Assembly: GCF_025210435.1 (NCBI RefSeq)
Contig: NZ_JAOART010000081.1
Span: forward strand, 1 to 43,866
DNA length: 43,866 nucleotides
Source of the DNA: Anaeromicrobium sp.
Lineage (GTDB): Bacteria; Bacillota; Clostridia; Peptostreptococcales; Thermotaleaceae
Reading direction: 5' to 3'
The notes beneath the pieces are model-generated. The model made no database searches, had not been told where the DNA came from, and saw only the letters and a program-made list of their open reading frames with translations. Positions within the stretch are counted from its first letter, which is position 1. The number at the start of each line of letters is the position of its first letter. Shown here piece after piece: positions 36,877 to 43,866 of the stretch. Both the position numbers and the translations under genes were made by a program.

Positions 36877-38178
36877 ATGACAATAGATGAATTTAATGAT
36901 AAATTCAAAGAAGAATGTGGCATATTAGGAGTGTTTCTAGGCAAGAAAGAAAATGTAGAGACACAAGTATATTCAGGTTTATTGGCCCTTCAACATAGGG
37001 GTCAAGAAAGCTGTGGCATATCCTATAGAGATAATAATGAAATTAAAAATATTAAAAAGATGGGACTAGTAGATAACCTATTTGAAGGATTAAAGATTAA
37101 TACTAATCTATTAATAGGCCATGTAAGATATTCTACCTGGGGGGAGAGTAATATTAAAAATACACAACCTCTGTTTAGTAACAATATTAGCCTAGCCCAT
37201 AATGGAACCCTTACAAATGGAGATCATATAAAAGAAAATCTCATGAAAAAGGGAATAAAATTTAGTACAGATACGGATTCGGAAGTAATATTAAAAGTAT
37301 TCGAAGAAGAAGGCATAAAGGGAATTTATAATAGGATAAGGGGCTCATATGGAGTAGTTATTATGAAGGATGATGAGTTAATAGCCATGAGGGATCCCTT
37401 AGGAATTCGTCCCGTATGCCTAGGTAAGATAGAAGATGGCTACATAGTAGCATCAGAAAGTTGTGCCATAGAAGCTATGGGTGGATCATTTATTAGGGAT
37501 CTAATGGCAGGAGAGGTAATAAAAATAGACGAAAATGGAGTTTCTGTAATAAGAAGGGGAAGTAAAAGTATCAATACTTGTGCATTTGAGTATATATACT
37601 TTGCTAGGGAAGACTCTAAAATAGATGGAATTTCAGTAGGTGAAATAAGAACCCAATTAGGAAAAATTCTAGGAAAAGAAGATTTTAGTAATGACCATAT
37701 GGTTATGGGAGTGCCAGATACGGGGACTTTACCAGCCCTAGGTTATGCCTATGAATCTAATCTTAAATATGAACCAGGAATCCTTAGAAATAAGTATGTA
37801 GGAAGAACCTTCATATGTCCAAATAATAGGAAGAATAAAGTGAATGATAAATTTTTCATATTGAAGGATAGAATAAGAGAAAAGGACCTGATAGTAGTGG
37901 ATGATTCCCTAGTAAGGGGAACTACCAGTAAGGAATTGATAAAAAAGTTAAAAAAAGCAGGTGCTAATAGGATTCACTATAGGGTAGCTTCGCCCATTAT
38001 AAGATGTAAATGTGACTTGGGAATAAATATGAAAAATGAAAACATAATAGGTCATTTTAAACAGATAGAAGAAATAAGGGAAGAGATAGGTGCAGATACA
38101 CTAAAATATATAAGTACAGAGGATTTAATAAGCATATTAGGGAAAAATATTTGTACGTTATGTTTTACTAATAAATAA
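36877..38178 (+). CDS. purF: Amidophosphoribosyltransferase PurF
   Basis: PurF makes phosphoribosylamine, the first purine intermediate. The 433-residue product has a short propeptide with nucleophile C14 (EECGILGVF), glutaminase blocks (GLLALQHRGQES, HVRYSTWG, LAHNGTLTN) and the phosphoribosyl motif VVDDSLVRGTTS. Cysteines in INTCAFEY, CKCD and CTLC match the [4Fe-4S] sites of Bacillus-type PurF. It starts 2 nt after thiC with no other purine genes nearby, so it is probably co-regulated by TPP. It is somewhat shorter than the usual 460-500 residues. Confidence 0.92.
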   Translation: MTIDEFNDKFKEECGILGVFLGKKENVETQVYSGLLALQHRGQESCGISYRDNNEIKNIKKMGLVDNLFEGLKINTNLLIGHVRYSTWGESNIKNTQPLFSNNISLAHNGTLTNGDHIKENLMKKGIKFSTDTDSEVILKVFEEEGIKGIYNRIRGSYGVVIMKDDELIAMRDPLGIRPVCLGKIEDGYIVASESCAIEAMGGSFIRDLMAGEVIKIDENGVSVIRRGSKSINTCAFEYIYFAREDSKIDGISVGEIRTQLGKILGKEDFSNDHMVMGVPDTGTLPALGYAYESNLKYEPGILRNKYVGRTFICPNNRKNKVNDKFFILKDRIREKDLIVVDDSLVRGTTSKELIKKLKKAGANRIHYRVASPIIRCKCDLGINMKNENIIGHFKQIEEIREEIGADTLKYISTEDLISILGKNICTLCFTNK

Positions 38179-38218
38179 TAAGGATAGATGGCATTGCCAT
38201 CTATCCTTATTATTTTGG
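38174..38218. terminator. Bidirectional terminator between purF and the MBL gene
   Basis: A 19-bp perfect stem (38174-38192 with 38196-38214) with a 3-nt loop and A/T-rich sides on both strands. The stop codons of both convergent genes lie inside it (purF 38176-38178; MBL 38210-38212). Confidence 0.85.
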
Positions 38219-39289
38219 ATAATTATATGAACCTGGAGATACGTTAAACTCAATACTATTGCCATCAGAAGTACTAATTATTGTACCAGATTCATCTGTC
38301 CTATAAAGGGGTATTCCCTTTAATCTAAGTTTTTCTACTGTTTCCCTATGGGGATGCTTATAGTCATTTTTTCTTCCACAGGATATGACAGCATATTGAG
38401 GAGATACTTCATTTAAGAAGGCATCACTAGTAGAAGACCTGCTTCCATGGTGACCTACCTTTAATACATTAGACTTTAAACTAATTCTATTTCTAACCAT
38501 TTCTTCCTCAGAGTCCTTTTCAGAGTCTCCTGTGAATATATAGGAAGTATTTCCAAATATAACTTTAATTACTATGGAATAATCATTAAGATTGTGATAC
38601 TTTTTATCCCTTGGAGCCAGTATAACACAGGTGGAATCACCAACTTTAAAAGTATTTCCAATCTTAGGTTTTGTTACTTTAATATTCTTGTTTTTTATAG
38701 CGCTTATTACATCCCTATAGGTCTTTGTGGTATGAATTATGTTGGGTAATAGTACATTTCCAATTTTAAAGTTATTTATTACCGTATCTAGGGAACCTAT
38801 ATGATCTTCGTGTGGATGGGTACCTACCACATAATTTAATTTTTTAATATTATTTTTTCTAAGATAACTTAACAATAATTTGGAATCAGAATTATTACCA
38901 GCATCAATTAGCATAGTCTCCCCATTATTTTCAATCAATATGGAATCTGCTTGCCCCACATCTATAAAATGAACTCTCAGTTTTCCACTATAATCCTCAG
39001 ATACATGAACATCTTCTGATAAGACGGGAGTATCTTTTTTGATTTTATCCTTTAAGGATAATAGAAGGGAAGAGACATTAAAATCCTTCACAGGAATTTT
39101 TTGAATTTCTCCACCTAAAGGGAAAATATATGTGGATGTTAGAAAAAATATTAAAAATAAAGAACCATAATACTTGAGAACTTTAAGCCGTTTTTTGTTT
39201 TTAGTCCAAATAACATACTTGGGTTCTAATAAGCCTAGGATAAAAAGTGATAAGAATAAAAAAGCCATAAAAGAAAATAAAATATCCAT
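38210..39289 (-). CDS. ComEC-like metallo-beta-lactamase-fold protein, membrane-anchored
   Basis: 359 residues. Two hydrophobic segments at about 3-21 and 41-58 suggest anchoring with the enzyme domain outside the cell. The domain begins LRVHFIDVGQADSILIE and has the metal motif THPHEDH (H158, H160, D162, H163), FTGDSE and VGHHGS, as in the C-terminal domain of ComEC/Rec2. Stand-alone forms are widespread in Firmicutes; a nuclease or phosphodiesterase role is inferred. It is the only gene read on the - strand. Confidence 0.85.
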   Translation of the reverse strand: MDILFSFMAFLFLSLFILGLLEPKYVIWTKNKKRLKVLKYYGSLFLIFFLTSTYIFPLGGEIQKIPVKDFNVSSLLLSLKDKIKKDTPVLSEDVHVSEDYSGKLRVHFIDVGQADSILIENNGETMLIDAGNNSDSKLLLSYLRKNNIKKLNYVVGTHPHEDHIGSLDTVINNFKIGNVLLPNIIHTTKTYRDVISAIKNKNIKVTKPKIGNTFKVGDSTCVILAPRDKKYHNLNDYSIVIKVIFGNTSYIFTGDSEKDSEEEMVRNRISLKSNVLKVGHHGSRSSTSDAFLNEVSPQYAVISCGRKNDYKHPHRETVEKLRLKGIPLYRTDESGTIISTSDGNSIEFNVSPGSYNYPK

Positions 39290-39326
39290 ATAACTACTCC
39301 TTTAATATTGGATTTATGTAAGTCTA

Positions 39327-39484
39327 AGGCATATTCAAAAAATAAATTAGTTATTTCACTGGTTATTTGAATTATTTTCTTCGTTATGGAATCGCTTACA
39401 TATGTTCAATATGCTCGCTCACCATGCCTTGAAAATAATCCAAATTCCTCAGGAAATTGACTAGTTTATTTTTTTCATATGCCT
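39327..39484 (-). repeat. R2 repeat, copy b (inverted)
   Basis: 158 bp, the reverse complement of copy a with few differences. The ends are AGGCATATTC and CATATGCCT. Flanking bases do not match those of copy a, so the ends of the element are fixed by the limits of similarity. A stray AGGCATAT at 39515-39522 may be a chance match. The remaining gap to the lipase gene (39485-39597) is AT-rich and otherwise without recognised features apart from the lipase SD. Confidence 0.85.
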
Positions 39485-39597
39485 AAATAAAATTTTATCA
39501 CATTTTGTCTATTAAGGCATATAGGATTAATAAATTATAGGATTATGAAAATAAGGCCATAATTACTAATATAATTATAGTCATAAAGGAGGAACAT

Positions 39598-40446
39598 ATG
39601 GAAAATAAGGTGGCATTAGTATTAGAAGGTGGGGGACTTAGGGGGAATTTTACTTCTGGCGTACTAGATTATTTTTTAGATAACAATATACATATTCCCT
39701 ATGTGATAGGAGTTTCCATGGGAGCATGTAATGGATCTACCTATGTATCAGAACAAAGGGGAAGGAATTACAGGGTAAATACGGAGTTTTTAAGGGACAA
39801 AAGGTATTTTAGCTATAGTAACTTAATAACTAAGGGAGAGTTATTTGGTATGGATTTCATATTTGGAGATTTACCTAAAAATATATTACCCTTTGATATG
39901 GATACATTTATGAATTCGAAAAAAGAGTTTATAGCCGTAGCCACAGATTGTAATACAGGACAGGCCATATATTTTAGAAAGGGTGATTCAGAAGATATGT
40001 ATGAGGTATGTAAAGCATCTAGCAGTCTACCTCTCATATCCAATATGGTGGATATGAATGGTAAAAAATATTTAGATGGAGCTATTGCTGATGCAATTCC
40101 AGTGAAAAAGGCCATAGAGGATGGGAATAATAAAGTAGTATTAGTTTTAACAAGACCCTTGTCATATATGAAAAAACCTTTGAAGCTAGGAAGATTAATA
40201 GAATATAAGTATAGACAATACCCTAATCTAATAAATACCCTCCTAAAAGCACATGGGGTCTATAATGAAACTTTAGAATATATAAGGCAATTAGAAGAAG
40301 AAGGAAAGGCCTTTGTTATTCGACCGAGAGAACATTTACAAGTTGGAAGAATAGAGAGAAATAAGGAAAAAATAGATGGCATTTATAAACTGGGATATGA
40401 AATGGCAAAGGAAAATATGGATAATTTAATTGAGTTTATAAATTAA
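39598..40446 (+). CDS. Patatin-like phospholipase
   Basis: 282 residues with the patatin catalytic layout: oxyanion loop GGGLRG (11-16), nucleophile S40 in GVSMG, and the dyad aspartate D160 in LDGAIAD (Gly-Ala in place of the usual Gly-Gly). No signal peptide, so it should be a cytosolic lipid acyl hydrolase of the bacterial YjjU/RssA type. ATG follows AAAGGAGGA. It stands alone, ended by its own terminator. Confidence 0.92.
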   Translation: MENKVALVLEGGGLRGNFTSGVLDYFLDNNIHIPYVIGVSMGACNGSTYVSEQRGRNYRVNTEFLRDKRYFSYSNLITKGELFGMDFIFGDLPKNILPFDMDTFMNSKKEFIAVATDCNTGQAIYFRKGDSEDMYEVCKASSSLPLISNMVDMNGKKYLDGAIADAIPVKKAIEDGNNKVVLVLTRPLSYMKKPLKLGRLIEYKYRQYPNLINTLLKAHGVYNETLEYIRQLEEEGKAFVIRPREHLQVGRIERNKEKIDGIYKLGYEMAKENMDNLIEFIN

Positions 40447-40499
40447 AGTAAAATAAAGTCATATCTTTCAGAAAATTAGATTAAAATGTATATAAATGT

Positions 40500-40528
40500 A
40501 AAGACATGAAAAAGCATGTCTTTTTTTA
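40500..40528 (+). terminator. Terminator after the patatin gene
   Basis: A 9-bp stem (40500-40508 with 40515-40523), a 6-nt loop and a run of seven T. It separates the lipase from the agr-like locus. Confidence 0.85.
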
Positions 40529-40543
40529 TCGAAGGAATGGGGG

Positions 40544-40573
40544 TTTAAATGTATTGCATAAATATGGTAAAAT
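40544..40573 (+). promoter_or_regulatory. Possible promoter of the agr-like locus
   Basis: TGGTAAAAT (40565-40573) resembles an extended -10, with TTTAAA (40544-40549) 18 bp upstream as a weak -35. This is the only candidate found between the patatin terminator and the first gene of the locus. Confidence 0.35.
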
Positions 40574-40637
40574 AAGAAAAAAGGAAAAATATAGAAAATG
40601 TTGGTGTCATATGACTATTTAGGAGTTGAGATATAAT

Positions 40638-41102
40638 TTGATAGGTGGGGCTAAGACAATATTAATCATAAGGCAAATGATAGAGAGTATATTGCTAGTA
40701 GGTGGAATATATATATTGTCTAGTAAAAAATTAGATAAAAAAGCAATATATGTTGGTATTATACATGGAATAATTGTAAATGTTATTAGATTATTGCCAA
40801 TAAGCTTTGGGGTACACAGTGTATTATCTTTAACAGGACTAATATATATGGTAAGTCAAATAAGCAATATAAATATTATAAATATAATATCTAATGGAAT
40901 TATTTTGTTTTTAATATTATCTATATGTGATTGGATAGCTCTAGGATTATATACGAATCTATTTAAATTAAGTATAGAACAATTACTAAATGGGGGTGTG
41001 GTCAGTTCATTATATAGTATGGGGCCATTAGTTACAATTGCTATAATGTTATTTTTAATAAAATTTATAAGGGAAAGAAGAAAAAATGGATTTAATACAT
41101 AA
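40638..41102 (+). CDS. Small integral membrane protein of the agr-like locus
   Basis: About 154 residues, with some five hydrophobic segments and a basic C-terminus (FIRERRKNGF). I do not recognise the family. Start is uncertain: AGGAG (40621-40625) touches a TTG at 40626 and is 12 nt from the TTG at 40638, which I use; the first ATG is at 40677. Its 3' end overlaps agrB by 17 nt, so it is translationally coupled to the peptide system and may aid peptide export or sensing. Confidence 0.6.
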   Translation: MIGGAKTILIIRQMIESILLVGGIYILSSKKLDKKAIYVGIIHGIIVNVIRLLPISFGVHSVLSLTGLIYMVSQISNINIINIISNGIILFLILSICDWIALGLYTNLFKLSIEQLLNGGVVSSLYSMGPLVTIAIMLFLIKFIRERRKNGFNT

Positions 41103-41700
41103 ATTATCAAATCATATTTCTGAAAAAATTGAAAATGAACTTAATCATGACAATGATCAGCGGGAAGTAATAAAATATGGTGTCTTTGTGTCAATGCAGA
41201 TTCTATATTCAATATTAGTATCCATAATAATAGGGTTAGTCTGTGGAACCTTAAAAGAAATTTTAATAATATCATTTACAGCATCAATTTTAAGAAGGTA
41301 TTCTGGAGGGGTCCATGCTACCTCTTTGAATAGATGTGTGGTAATTGGAAATTTTATATTTGGGGTAATGGCATTAGGAGTAAAATATATTTATTTAAGT
41401 AATCATATAAGTCTATATTTAATAGGAGGGATATTCCTATATGGATACTATGTAATATTTAAATATGTACCTGTAGATACAGAATCTAAAAGAATAAAGA
41501 ATGATATAAAGAGAAAAAAATTGAGAAACAAATCTCTTGTACTTTTAAGTATATATCTCATAATCACCATGCTATTTATTAAAGATAATGTATCTATGGC
41601 AATTGCTATGGGAATATTTTATCAAATATTTACCCTAACTAAATTGGGAAATGTTACTTTGTCAAAATTAGATAATATATTATCTAATATAATAAATTAA
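41086..41700 (+). CDS. agrB: AgrB-like peptide-processing membrane protease
   Basis: AgrB removes the C-terminal tail of the AgrD precursor and forms the thiolactone ring. The 204-residue product has five to six membrane segments and the catalytic set at the same positions as S. aureus AgrB: R70, H77 and C84 (LRRYSGGVHATSLNRC). Typical motifs such as KYVPVDTE follow. The substrate gene agrD follows 15 nt downstream. Confidence 0.92.
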   Translation: MDLIHKLSNHISEKIENELNHDNDQREVIKYGVFVSMQILYSILVSIIIGLVCGTLKEILIISFTASILRRYSGGVHATSLNRCVVIGNFIFGVMALGVKYIYLSNHISLYLIGGIFLYGYYVIFKYVPVDTESKRIKNDIKRKKLRNKSLVLLSIYLIITMLFIKDNVSMAIAMGIFYQIFTLTKLGNVTLSKLDNILSNIIN

Positions 41701-41715
41701 AAGGAGAGTGTACAA

Positions 41716-41853
41716 ATGAAAAACAAATTATTTAAACTAGCTGTTGTATTAGGATCTGGTGTATTTGCGTTATTAGCAAATGCTACAGCTGCGTCTGCGT
41801 GCGCATGGGGAAGTTATCAGCCAGAGGAACCTAAATGTTTAAGAGATGAATAA
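41716..41853 (+). CDS. agrD: AgrD-like cyclic lactone autoinducer precursor
   Basis: A 45-residue peptide, ATG after AAGGAGAG. It has an amphipathic/hydrophobic leader (KNKLFKLAVVLGSGVFALLA), the core ASACAWGSY and the tail QPEEPK-C-LRDE. By alignment with clostridial AgrD peptides, whose tail QPEEPKSLRDE follows a five-residue ring, the signal is predicted as a thiolactone of C29 to S33 (CAWGS). C41 in the tail replaces the usual serine. Confidence 0.92.
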   Translation: MKNKLFKLAVVLGSGVFALLANATAASACAWGSYQPEEPKCLRDE

Positions 41854-41886
41854 AATATAAGAGATGAAAATCTCTTATATTTTATT
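41852..41886 (+). terminator. Hairpin after agrD (terminator or attenuator)
   Basis: A 14-bp perfect stem (41852-41865 with 41870-41883) and a GAAA tetraloop, followed by only a weak T run. It overlaps the agrD stop codon and lies 18 nt before the GGDEF gene, so it may lower, and not abolish, read-through into it. Confidence 0.65.
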
Positions 41887-41903
41887 ATAAGTAGGAGTAA
41901 AAT

Positions 41904-43556
41904 ATGAATACAACAAGGGAAAGAGAAATTAAAATACATGAAATTGTTTCTATAGTAAAGGTACTGACCATATTACAGGGGGCTATTATTTTATTTGTAG
42001 GTCTTGATTTTAACTTAGGCATAAGTTTGGTACAAAAGTTACAATATAATGTGTTGATGCTAATACTAATATTGATGATTATATTAGTAACAGCCTATAG
42101 ACTTTCTACAAATGGACATGAAGGGAAAATTATACATATAATAGAGACAATCCTAATGCTGTTTTTTTTAACAATACTAATCAATATAACTGGAGGATAT
42201 TTAAGCTTATACAAGCCAATTTTCATATTCTTAATCATAGTATCATCTATACAACATGGTAAAAAAATTGGTTTGAATATGGCGGGGATTTGTTCAATTA
42301 TAATATTAGGAATAGATTTAATAGAAGCAGGATACAGGGGCATAAATTCATACTTTGAGAGTGATTTAATAGTATCCGGTATATTCATATTAACAGCTTG
42401 GCTATTGGGCCATTATATAGAACTTGAGAATGAGTATAGGGATAGTATTATGGAGTTAGCAGTTAAGGATGAACTGACTGATCTTTATAATCATAGATAT
42501 TTTCAAGAATATCTTCATAGGGTAATAAAAAGAGCTGAAGAAGAAAAAAATGTAGTATCACTACTACTACTTGATATAGATTATTTTAAAAACTATAATG
42601 ATTGCTATGGACATACAGCGGGAGATCATGTACTAAGACAAATAGGCCGCATATTAAAAAGGCAAGCTGGAGATAAGGCCATGGTAGCTAGATATGGAGG
42701 AGAAGAGTTTGCCATAGTCATACCAGGAAAGAATTTAAATGAGGCTGTTGTTATTGGTGAAAATATAAGGTTGGCAGTGGAAAAAAATAATTTTTATGGA
42801 GAGGAAGCCCTTACATATGGGAGATTAACCATATCAGTGGGGGTATCATCATATCCAGAGAAATCTATAGGAAAAAGCGAACTTATAAATAGTGCTGATG
42901 ATGCCCTATATAGGGCTAAGTTTTTTCATAAAAATAGGGTAGAATCCTATGTATCTATTTTAGAGGAATTAAAGAATGAAATTGAAGATAAACACATAGA
43001 TATAATAAGTTCTATAAAAACTTTAATAAGTGTTATAAATGCTAAGGATAGGTATACTTATGCTCATACAGAGAGAGTAGTAATGTATTGTGATATATTA
43101 GGCCATAGGTTAGGACTAAATGAATGGGATACTAAAAAACTAAAATATGGAGCATATTTACATGATATAGGAAAGATAAACCTATCTAAGGCCCTTTTAA
43201 ATAAAAAGACTAAATTTACAAATGAAGAATGGGCTAATATGAAAATGCATCCCAATTATGGGGTGGATATTATAAAGCCTGTAGAAAGTTTAAAGGATAT
43301 AGTGCCTCTTATATTACACCATCATGAAAGATATGATGGTGGAGGATATCCTAGTGGTATTTCAGGCGAGAATATTCCCTATTTATCAAGGATTTTGACG
43401 GTGGTAGATAGTTTTGATGCAATGACTTCTAATAGGCCTTATAAAATGGGCAAGAGCTCTGAAGCGGCCATTGAAGAACTTTTAAAGAATAAGGGAATCC
43501 AATTTGATCCACATATTACTGATGAATTCATAAAAATAATAAAAGAGAAATTATAA
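41904..43556 (+). CDS. Six-TM GGDEF and HD-GYP protein (c-di-GMP turnover)
   Basis: 550 residues. The N-terminal 175 hold about six membrane segments (roughly 18-36, 46-64, 79-96, 104-116, 121-140, 153-171). A GGDEF domain follows (about 185-345) with intact active site GGEEF (265-269) but no inhibitory RxxD before it. Then comes an HD-GYP domain (about 365-550) with HDIGK (420-424) and HHERYDGGGYP. It could both make and degrade c-di-GMP. No histidine kinase domain. It begins 50 nt after agrD in the same direction, in the place where agrC/agrA might be expected. Confidence 0.93.
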   Translation: MNTTREREIKIHEIVSIVKVLTILQGAIILFVGLDFNLGISLVQKLQYNVLMLILILMIILVTAYRLSTNGHEGKIIHIIETILMLFFLTILINITGGYLSLYKPIFIFLIIVSSIQHGKKIGLNMAGICSIIILGIDLIEAGYRGINSYFESDLIVSGIFILTAWLLGHYIELENEYRDSIMELAVKDELTDLYNHRYFQEYLHRVIKRAEEEKNVVSLLLLDIDYFKNYNDCYGHTAGDHVLRQIGRILKRQAGDKAMVARYGGEEFAIVIPGKNLNEAVVIGENIRLAVEKNNFYGEEALTYGRLTISVGVSSYPEKSIGKSELINSADDALYRAKFFHKNRVESYVSILEELKNEIEDKHIDIISSIKTLISVINAKDRYTYAHTERVVMYCDILGHRLGLNEWDTKKLKYGAYLHDIGKINLSKALLNKKTKFTNEEWANMKMHPNYGVDIIKPVESLKDIVPLILHHHERYDGGGYPSGISGENIPYLSRILTVVDSFDAMTSNRPYKMGKSSEAAIEELLKNKGIQFDPHITDEFIKIIKEKL

Positions 43557-43557
43557 A

Positions 43558-43603
43558 GGATATGAAGTGGTAAATTATACATTATTCATATTCTTTTTAT
43601 TTT
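43558..43603 (+). terminator. Probable terminator after the GGDEF/HD-GYP gene
   Basis: A 9-bp stem (43558-43566 with 43585-43593, one G-T pair), an 18-nt loop and TTTTTATTTT. The loop is large, so strength is uncertain. 43604-43653 holds AT-rich DNA only. Confidence 0.55.
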
Positions 43604-43653
43604 CTATACATGGTATAATTAATATTAAAATAAAATCAATTTGAAAATGGGAT

Positions 43654-43866
43654 TATAGATTTATCATTTTCAAACTTGCTTTATGTGAGCCTACTTCAGG
43701 AAAATATATTGAAAATCTTTTCCACCCAAGTCCTTGTCACAAGTGAAAGTGTGAATATTGGTAGGTAGGTTCATGAGTCATGTTGAGGTAGCATAGGATG
43801 TTGTGACGTTCCAGGGTTCCAAAGATTTTCAATATATTTTCCCTTGTAGGCAAGTTACTGTATAAA
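43654..43866 (+). repeat. R1 repeat, copy E (cut by window end)
   Basis: Starts TATAGATTT; the first 213 of about 237 bp are visible. The long stem is perfect over 20 bp (left arm AAAATATATTG..., right arm ...CAATATATTTT). Same orientation as copies A to D. Confidence 0.9.

Noticed and set aside
39515-39522. A third R2 end (AGGCATAT)
   Set aside because: Only eight bases match and similarity does not extend; chance is likely in AT-rich DNA.
41904-43556. The GGDEF/HD-GYP protein as an AgrC histidine kinase
   Set aside because: After the membrane region come GGDEF and HD-GYP motifs; no H-box or HATPase motifs are present.
21990-43866. R1 copies as a CRISPR array or as an insertion sequence
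   Set aside because: Units are about 237 bp and kilobases apart with no spacers or cas genes, and no copy contains a transposase frame.

Overview
The window is a low-GC chromosomal segment from a spore-forming, strictly anaerobic member of the Clostridia. This is inferred from the AT-rich sequence, the Firmicutes order of the S10-spc-alpha ribosomal superoperon, CwlD and a germination-receptor operon (endospores), [FeFe]-hydrogenases and an Agr-type peptide system. A genus cannot be fixed by reading alone. No tRNA, rRNA, CRISPR array, phage or transposase gene was seen. Nearly all genes read on the + strand.

Region 1 (1-20730): the end of tuf with its terminator, then a promoter and about 215-nt structured leader feeding rpsJ-rplC-rplD-rplW-rplB-rpsS-rplV-rpsC-rplP-rpmC-rpsQ-rplN-rplX-rplE-rpsN-rpsH-rplF-rplR-rpsE-rpmD-rplO-secY-adk-map-KOW protein-infA-rpmJ. 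An internal structured leader precedes rpsM-rpsK-rpsD-rpoA-rplQ, which ends at a terminator. Then come ecfA1-ecfA2-ecfT-truA (energy-coupling module of vitamin transporters, and tRNA pseudouridine synthase), and rplM-rpsI behind a strong promoter and a leader. Several starts differ from the longest reading frame (rpmC, rpsE, adk, rplM), and several genes start with GTG or TTG.

Region 2 (20731-33541): an AI-2E-family membrane protein, two copies of a dispersed repeat (called R1 here), cwlD, and a gap with three perfect and three near-perfect DnaA boxes. Next is a four-gene hydrogen-sensing/hydrogenase operon: thioredoxin-like [2Fe-2S] protein, PAS-containing HydS-like hydrogenase, SpoIIE/PP2C-type phosphatase, [FeFe]-hydrogenase. 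It ends at a terminator hairpin whose loop carries a second repeat (R2). A spore germination operon of order A-C-D-C-B follows.

Region 3 (33542-43866): more R1 copies, a DUF6765-like protein whose start codon touches the U-tract of a terminator-like hairpin, and a TPP riboswitch with terminator controlling thiC-purF. Then a convergent ComEC-like metallo-beta-lactamase protein, an inverted R2 copy and a patatin-like lipase. Last is a compact locus of small membrane protein, AgrB, AgrD and a six-TM GGDEF/HD-GYP protein, with no AgrC or AgrA beside it. The window ends inside a fifth R1 copy.

The two strongest leads are the R1 family (about 237 bp, terminal inverted repeats, long stem whose two arms change together between copies, all five copies in one orientation) and the AgrBD locus placed next to a c-di-GMP enzyme, which suggests a peptide-signal to second-messenger link.
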